Part shown: in pieces, positions 14,061 to 17,992 of the stretch
Position numbering within the stretch: position 1 is the stretch's first letter
Layout of the letters: every line of letters begins with the position of its first letter
Assembly (NCBI GenBank): GCA_029859555.1
Contig: JAOUCV010000010.1
Span: forward strand, 1-17,992
Length of the DNA stretch: 17,992 nucleotides
Direction: 5' to 3'
Source: Gammaproteobacteria bacterium
GTDB taxonomy: Bacteria; Pseudomonadota; Gammaproteobacteria; UBA9214
Program-made: the position numbers and the translations under genes
The notes under the pieces: model-generated
What the model was told of the DNA's origin: nothing
The model's database searches: none
The model's input: the letters and a program-made list of their open reading frames with translations, nothing else

Positions 14061-15281
14061 ATGAATATTAGTATCCCGATTTACATGGATTATTCTGCAA
14101 CCACACCGGTAGACGAACGTGTGGCTGAAAAGATGTGCAGCTGCCTGACGCGGCAGGGCCTGTTTGGCAACCCGGCCTCGCGTTCACACGAATTTGGCTG
14201 GAAGGCAGAGGCGGCCGTGGAACAGGCGCGTGTTGATGTCGCGGCACTGATGAATGCCAACCCCAAGGAAATTATCTGGACATCGGGTGCAACCGAGTCC
14301 AATAACCTCGCCATCAAGGGCGCCGCCCACTTTTACCACAAGAACGGCAAACACATTATCACGCTCAAGACCGAGCACAAGGCGGTGCTGGATACCTGTC
14401 GTCAGCTGGAGCGTGAGGGATACGAGGTCACCTACCTGGATCCTGAACCGAATGGTCTGCTTGACCTGAAAAAATTTGAAGCTGCCATCCGTGATGACAC
14501 CACCGTGGTTTCCATCATGCAAGTAAACAACGAAATAGGCGTAATCCAGGATATTGCAGCAATTGGCGAAATCTGCCGTGACCGCAAGATCGTGTTTCAC
14601 GTAGATGCGGCGCAAAGTGCCGGCAAGATCGAGATCGATACCGAGAAGCTCAAGGTCGACCTGATGTCGTTCTCGGCGCACAAGGCCTATGGTCCCAAGG
14701 GTATCGGTGCGCTGTATGTGCGCCGCAAACCACGGGTGCGCCTGGAAGCACAGATGCATGGCGGCGGTCACGAGCGCGGGCTGCGTTCCGGTACCCTGCC
14801 GACACACCAGATTGTCGGCATGGGCGAGGCCTTCCGGATTGCGCGTGAAGAGATGGCACAAGACGATGCGCGTATTCGCCAGTTGCGGGACCGCTTGTGG
14901 AGCAGCCTCAGTGATATGGAAGAGGTGTATTTGAATGGTGATATGGACCAGCGAATTTCAGGTAACCTCAATGTCAGTTTCAACTACGTGGAAGGCGAGA
15001 GTCTGATCATGGCGCTGAAGGATATGGCAGTATCTTCGGGCTCTGCCTGTACCAGTTCCAGCCTGGAACCGTCCTATGTGCTGAGGGCGCTGGGCCGCAA
15101 TGACGAGCTCGCCCACAGCTCCATTCGGTTTACCATTGGTCGTTTTACTACCGTGGAAGAAATAGATTATGTCGCCGCACTGTTACGCGAAAAGGTCGAC
15201 AAGTTGCGTGAGCTTTCGCCATTGTGGGACATGTACAAGGATGGTATTGACCTTGATTCGGTTCAATGGGCGGCGCACTAG
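14061..15281 (+). CDS. iscS: Cysteine desulfurase IscS
   Basis: IscS is the PLP enzyme that takes sulfur from cysteine as a persulfide for Fe-S clusters, thiolated tRNA and thiamine. It is 406 residues (E. coli 404). It starts [18 protein letters not shown]106 is in [10 protein letters not shown], and the PLP lysine K208 is in [12 protein letters not shown]. The persulfide-carrying C330 lies in the mobile loop [13 protein letters not shown] of group I desulfurases. The C-terminal tail [21 protein letters not shown] is intact and very like the E. coli tail that docks IscU. A ribosome-binding AGG precedes the ATG at a suitable distance. Only 9 bases separate its stop from iscA: the iscU gene expected here is absent. 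Confidence 0.98.
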   Translation: MNISIPIYMDYSATTPVDERVAEKMCSCLTRQGLFGNPASRSHEFGWKAEAAVEQARVDVAALMNANPKEIIWTSGATESNNLAIKGAAHFYHKNGKHIITLKTEHKAVLDTCRQLEREGYEVTYLDPEPNGLLDLKKFEAAIRDDTTVVSIMQVNNEIGVIQDIAAIGEICRDRKIVFHVDAAQSAGKIEIDTEKLKVDLMSFSAHKAYGPKGIGALYVRRKPRVRLEAQMHGGGHERGLRSGTLPTHQIVGMGEAFRIAREEMAQDDARIRQLRDRLWSSLSDMEEVYLNGDMDQRISGNLNVSFNYVEGESLIMALKDMAVSSGSACTSSSLEPSYVLRALGRNDELAHSSIRFTIGRFTTVEEIDYVAALLREKVDKLRELSPLWDMYKDGIDLDSVQWAAH

Positions 15282-15290
15282 GACGGGCTT

Positions 15291-15614
15291 ATGGCAATTA
15301 CACTGACAGAAGCGGCAGCTGACCGGGTAAGGACGTTTATGGACCAGCGTGGCAAGGGTGTTGGTTTGCGGCTGGGGGTAAAGACCACCGGTTGTTCCGG
15401 TATGGCCTATGTGATGGAGTATGCCGATGTCGTTGAAGATGATGATGTTGTCTTCGATGATCATGGCGTCAAAATTCTTGTTAACCCCAAGAGCCTGGTG
15501 TATCTCGACGGCACCGAGCTTGATTATGCGCGTGAAGGCCTTAACGAGGGATTTCAGTTCAAGAATCCCAATGTCAAGGATGAGTGCGGCTGTGGGGAAA
15601 GTTTTAACATCTGA
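15291..15614 (+). CDS. iscA: A-type iron-sulfur carrier IscA
   Basis: IscA carries iron or assembled Fe-S clusters to target proteins, chiefly [4Fe-4S] enzymes. It is 107 residues, the E. coli length. The three ligand cysteines are C35 ([13 protein letters not shown]), C99 and C101 ([11 protein letters not shown]), at the same positions as E. coli IscA. The ending CGCGESFNI is typical of IscA rather than ErpA or SufA. AGGACGGGCTT gives a clear ribosome-binding site. It directly follows iscS rather than iscU. Because IscA takes clusters from a scaffold in current models, its partner here must come from outside the window, or IscA has a wider role. Confidence 0.97.
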   Translation: MAITLTEAAADRVRTFMDQRGKGVGLRLGVKTTGCSGMAYVMEYADVVEDDDVVFDDHGVKILVNPKSLVYLDGTELDYAREGLNEGFQFKNPNVKDECGCGESFNI

Positions 15615-15662
15615 CGCCGGCATACAGTCGATGTCTTTTTCAGGTTCTCCTGTGTTTCTACT

Positions 15663-16214
15663 ATGGCTGCGGATCTCTCCACAACCCACTTTGAATTGTT
15701 CGGTCTGCCGCAGTCTTTTGAGGTGGATACGGAACAGCTGGACAGCCGTTACCGCGAGTTGCAACGTACTGTGCATCCCGATCGCTTTGCCAGTGGCAGT
15801 GATCAGGAACGACGCATTTCCATGCAGCGGGCGACGCAAATCAACGAGGCTTACCAGCGGCTGAAGGATCCACTGTTGCGTGGGCGTTATCTGCTGGAGC
15901 TGGACGGTTATCAGCTGGATGATGAACACAACACGACCAGTGATGTGGAGTTTCTTATGGAGCAGATGGAGCTGCGTGAGTCGCTGGGTACAGTGCGTGA
16001 AGCGGATGATGTTTTTGCGGCACTCGGTTTGATTATGGACCGTATTGCCGGTGATATTGATGAACGGATTGCGCTGCTGGAAAAACAGTTCGCAAACGAC
16101 AGTTCTGAACGTTTTGCTCTGATTGCAGATACCCTGACGAAGATGCAGTTCTTTCGCAAACTCCAGGAAGAAGCCATGGAGCTTGAAGTAACACTTGAGG
16201 ATGAAATCAGCTAA
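15663..16214 (+). CDS. hscB: Fe-S assembly co-chaperone HscB
   Basis: HscB is a J-domain co-chaperone that brings IscU to HscA and stimulates its ATPase. It is 183 residues (E. coli 171). The J-domain runs from about 8 to 75: THFELFGLPQSFEVD opens it, the invariant HPD is at 38-40 in TVHPDRFASGS, and QINEAYQRLKDPLLRGRYLLEL closes it. A C-terminal three-helix domain (DVEFLMEQMELRE to KMQFFRKLQEEA) matches the IscU-binding domain. A short charged tail, LEVTLEDEIS, follows. The ATG lies 48 bases after iscA with only a weak ribosome-binding site. Keeping this IscU-specific domain is notable, as no iscU is present nearby. Confidence 0.95.
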   Translation: MAADLSTTHFELFGLPQSFEVDTEQLDSRYRELQRTVHPDRFASGSDQERRISMQRATQINEAYQRLKDPLLRGRYLLELDGYQLDDEHNTTSDVEFLMEQMELRESLGTVREADDVFAALGLIMDRIAGDIDERIALLEKQFANDSSERFALIADTLTKMQFFRKLQEEAMELEVTLEDEIS

Positions 16215-16246
16215 AGTTCGCGGTTGTAATTTTTCTCTCCACAAGC

Positions 16247-16263
16247 CTCTCCCGGAGGGAGAG
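16247..16263. repeat. Hairpin in the hscB-hscA spacer
   Basis: CTCTCCC and GGGAGAG form a perfect 7-base-pair stem around GGA. It starts 33 bases after the hscB stop and ends 27 bases before hscA, and no T run follows. It could moderate read-through or protect mRNA ends. It could also be a copy of the CCTCTCCC-type intergenic repeats common in many proteobacteria. Confidence 0.5.
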
Positions 16264-16290
16264 CGGACAATCTGGCAGATGTGATACACG

Positions 16291-17992
16291 ATGGCACTTT
16301 TACAAATATCAGAACCGGGTGAATCAAGCGCGCCACACCGGCATCGGCTGGCGGCGGGTATTGATCTCGGTACCACCAATTCGCTGGTTGCCAGTGTTCG
16401 CAGCGGGGTAGCAGAAACCCTGCCGGACGCAGAGGGATCTCACCTGTTACCGTCTGTGGTGCATTATTCTGCGGAAAATAAAGCCGTTGTCGGCCAGGCG
16501 GCACTGACGTTCGCACAGGCAGACCCGCTGAATACCATTGCCTCGGTGAAACGGTTGATGGGCCGTGGTGTAGAAGATATACAACAGGCGGGCGCTTACC
16601 TGCCGTATAAATTTGTACCGGGCAGCACTGGTATGCCGCTGCTGCATACTGCTGCCGGGGATATCAGCCCGGTCGAGGTGTCAGCCGAAATACTGCGTGA
16701 GTTGCGCATCCGTGCCGAACAAACGCTGGGTGGCGAGTTGCAGGGTGTGGTAGTGACGGTGCCGGCGTACTTTGATGATGCACAACGCCAGGCCACCAAG
16801 GATGCAGCCCGGCTTGCCGGTCTGAACGTGCTGCGGCTGCTAAATGAACCGACTGCTGCTGCGGTCGCCTACGGACTTGATAAAGGTTCGGAAGGTATCA
16901 TCGCTGTTTATGACCTGGGTGGCGGTACCTTTGATATCTCCATTCTGCGTCTCAATAAAGGTGTATTCGAGGTGCTGTCAACGGCCGGCGATACCGCGCT
17001 GGGCGGTGATGACATGGACAGGCTGGTTGCCGACTGGCTGATGCAGCAGGCCGCTATAGATGCCACTGCCGGTCACGGGCAACAGCGCCATCTGTTGCAG
17101 CTTGCCCGCACTGCCAAGGAAGCCCTGTCTAAAGATGAGACAACCGCTATTACTGTCAGTCGTGATGACGGCTCCAGTTGGTCAGGTAGCCTCAGTCTTG
17201 ATGAATTCAACAGTCTGATTGCGCCACTGGTGGAAAAGACGCTGGGGCCATGTCGCCGCGCCCTGCGTGATGCCGGCATACGCGCAGCCGGGGTGCAGTC
17301 GGTGGTGATGGTGGGTGGTTCCACCCGCGTGCCCCTGGTGCGGGAGCGTATCGCAGAATTTTTCGCGGCACAGCCACAGGTGGATCTTGATCCTGACAGG
17401 GTGGTTGCCATCGGCGCTGCCATACAGGCTGATATACTTGCCGGTAACAAGCCGGATGACGATATGCTGCTGCTGGATGTGATCCCGCTGTCGCTGGGGC
17501 TGGAGACCATGGGCGGCCTGACTGAAAAGGTGATTCATCGCAACACCACCATTCCGACTGCGCGTGCGCAGGAATTCACCACCTTCAAGGATGGCCAAAC
17601 GGCCATGTCGGTACACGTGGTGCAGGGTGAGCGCGAGCTGGTTGATGATTGCCGCTCGCTGGCGCGCTTTGAGCTACGCGATATTCCGCCAATGGTGGCC
17701 GGTGCGGCACGAATCCGGGTGACATTCCAGGTGGATGCCGACGGCTTGCTGAATGTGACCGCTGAAGAACAGACGCAGGGTGTAACCAGCAGCATCGAGG
17801 TGAAGCCTTCCTACGGACTGGGTGACAGCGACATTGAAAGCATGTTGCGTGATTCAATGGAGTTTGCTGCCGCCGACAAGGATGCGCGGCGACTGCGGGA
17901 AGAGCAGGTTGATGCTGATCGCGTGCTGGAAGCCTTGCAGGCTGCGTTGGCCGCTGACGGAGAGCGCTTGCTGGATACACAGGAGCGCAGTG
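16291..17992 (+). CDS. hscA: Fe-S assembly chaperone HscA (partial)
   Basis: HscA is a specialised Hsp70 that, with HscB, remodels IscU so that clusters can be released to acceptors. The visible 567 codons cover the ATPase domain and most of the substrate-binding part; about 50 residues of the C-terminal lid run past the edge (E. coli HscA has 616). The ATPase domain carries [16 protein letters not shown] near 21-36, [50 protein letters not shown] and [15 protein letters not shown]. The substrate-binding segment has [20 protein letters not shown]. The short N-terminal extension and YLPYKF-type insert fit HscA rather than DnaK. The start ATG lies 76 bases after hscB, with a poor ribosome-binding site. 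Confidence 0.95.
   Translation, partial: MALLQISEPGESSAPHRHRLAAGIDLGTTNSLVASVRSGVAETLPDAEGSHLLPSVVHYSAENKAVVGQAALTFAQADPLNTIASVKRLMGRGVEDIQQAGAYLPYKFVPGSTGMPLLHTAAGDISPVEVSAEILRELRIRAEQTLGGELQGVVVTVPAYFDDAQRQATKDAARLAGLNVLRLLNEPTAAAVAYGLDKGSEGIIAVYDLGGGTFDISILRLNKGVFEVLSTAGDTALGGDDMDRLVADWLMQQAAIDATAGHGQQRHLLQLARTAKEALSKDETTAITVSRDDGSSWSGSLSLDEFNSLIAPLVEKTLGPCRRALRDAGIRAAGVQSVVMVGGSTRVPLVRERIAEFFAAQPQVDLDPDRVVAIGAAIQADILAGNKPDDDMLLLDVIPLSLGLETMGGLTEKVIHRNTTIPTARAQEFTTFKDGQTAMSVHVVQGERELVDDCRSLARFELRDIPPMVAGAARIRVTFQVDADGLLNVTAEEQTQGVTSSIEVKPSYGLGDSDIESMLRDSMEFAAADKDARRLREEQVDADRVLEALQAALAADGERLLDTQERS

Noticed and set aside
15183..16379. Open frame of 398 codons on the minus strand
   Set aside because: It lies opposite iscA, hscB and parts of iscS and hscA, all of which are certain genes. 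It has no recognisable domain and is best explained by codon bias on the sense strand.

Overview
The window looks like chromosomal DNA from a free-living gammaproteobacterium. Pointers are the 4.5S RNA-dnaX-ybaB-recR order, a YqiB/DUF1249 protein, Orn, RsgA, an IscR-controlled ISC operon with HscB and HscA, and a two-part VC_2705-type sodium/solute symporter. Nearly all genes are core housekeeping genes. No phage, transposase, CRISPR array, rRNA or tRNA is visible. Every gap between genes is shorter than 300 bases; the longer ones are described in the feature list.

Layout, left to right. (1) 1-1264, minus strand: a small DUF4212 subunit and the large sodium/solute symporter, which runs off the left edge. 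(2) 1480-4593, plus strand: the 4.5S signal recognition particle RNA, then dnaX, ybaB/ebfC, recR and a HIT-family hydrolase in tight series. dnaX carries an in-frame seven-A slippery run that could yield a short gamma form. (3) 4594-4760: a cluster of three REP-like palindromes between converging genes. (4) 4761-7365, minus strand: a Ste24-like M48 membrane protease, a small monohaem cytochrome c with no obvious distal haem ligand, and the ribosome-assembly GTPase rsgA (TTG start). (5) 7458-8006, plus strand: orn. (6) 8098-12722, minus strand: glcD-glcE-glcF for FAD/Fe-S glycolate dehydrogenase, followed closely by a two-domain sulfurtransferase. (7) 12855-13376, plus strand: a YqiB/DUF1249 protein. 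(8) 13422-17992, plus strand: the iron-sulfur cluster operon iscR-iscS-iscA-hscB-hscA, with a good sigma70 promoter and a type 1 IscR operator; hscA is cut by the right edge.

How the genes work together. The ISC operon makes Fe-S clusters, which this window's own GlcF and IscR need. IscR with its cluster would repress the operon through the operator at 13453-13477. The most striking point is that iscU, the scaffold gene normally between iscS and iscA, is absent: iscS and iscA are 9 bases apart. The HscA/HscB chaperone pair, whose known client is IscU, and the IscS C-terminal tail that docks IscU are both kept, so a scaffold should be encoded elsewhere or be replaced.

I saw no wholly new multi-gene system. 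The best leads are the missing iscU, the candidate dnaX frameshift, the REP cluster, the ligand-poor cytochrome, and the sulfurtransferase attached to the glycolate operon.
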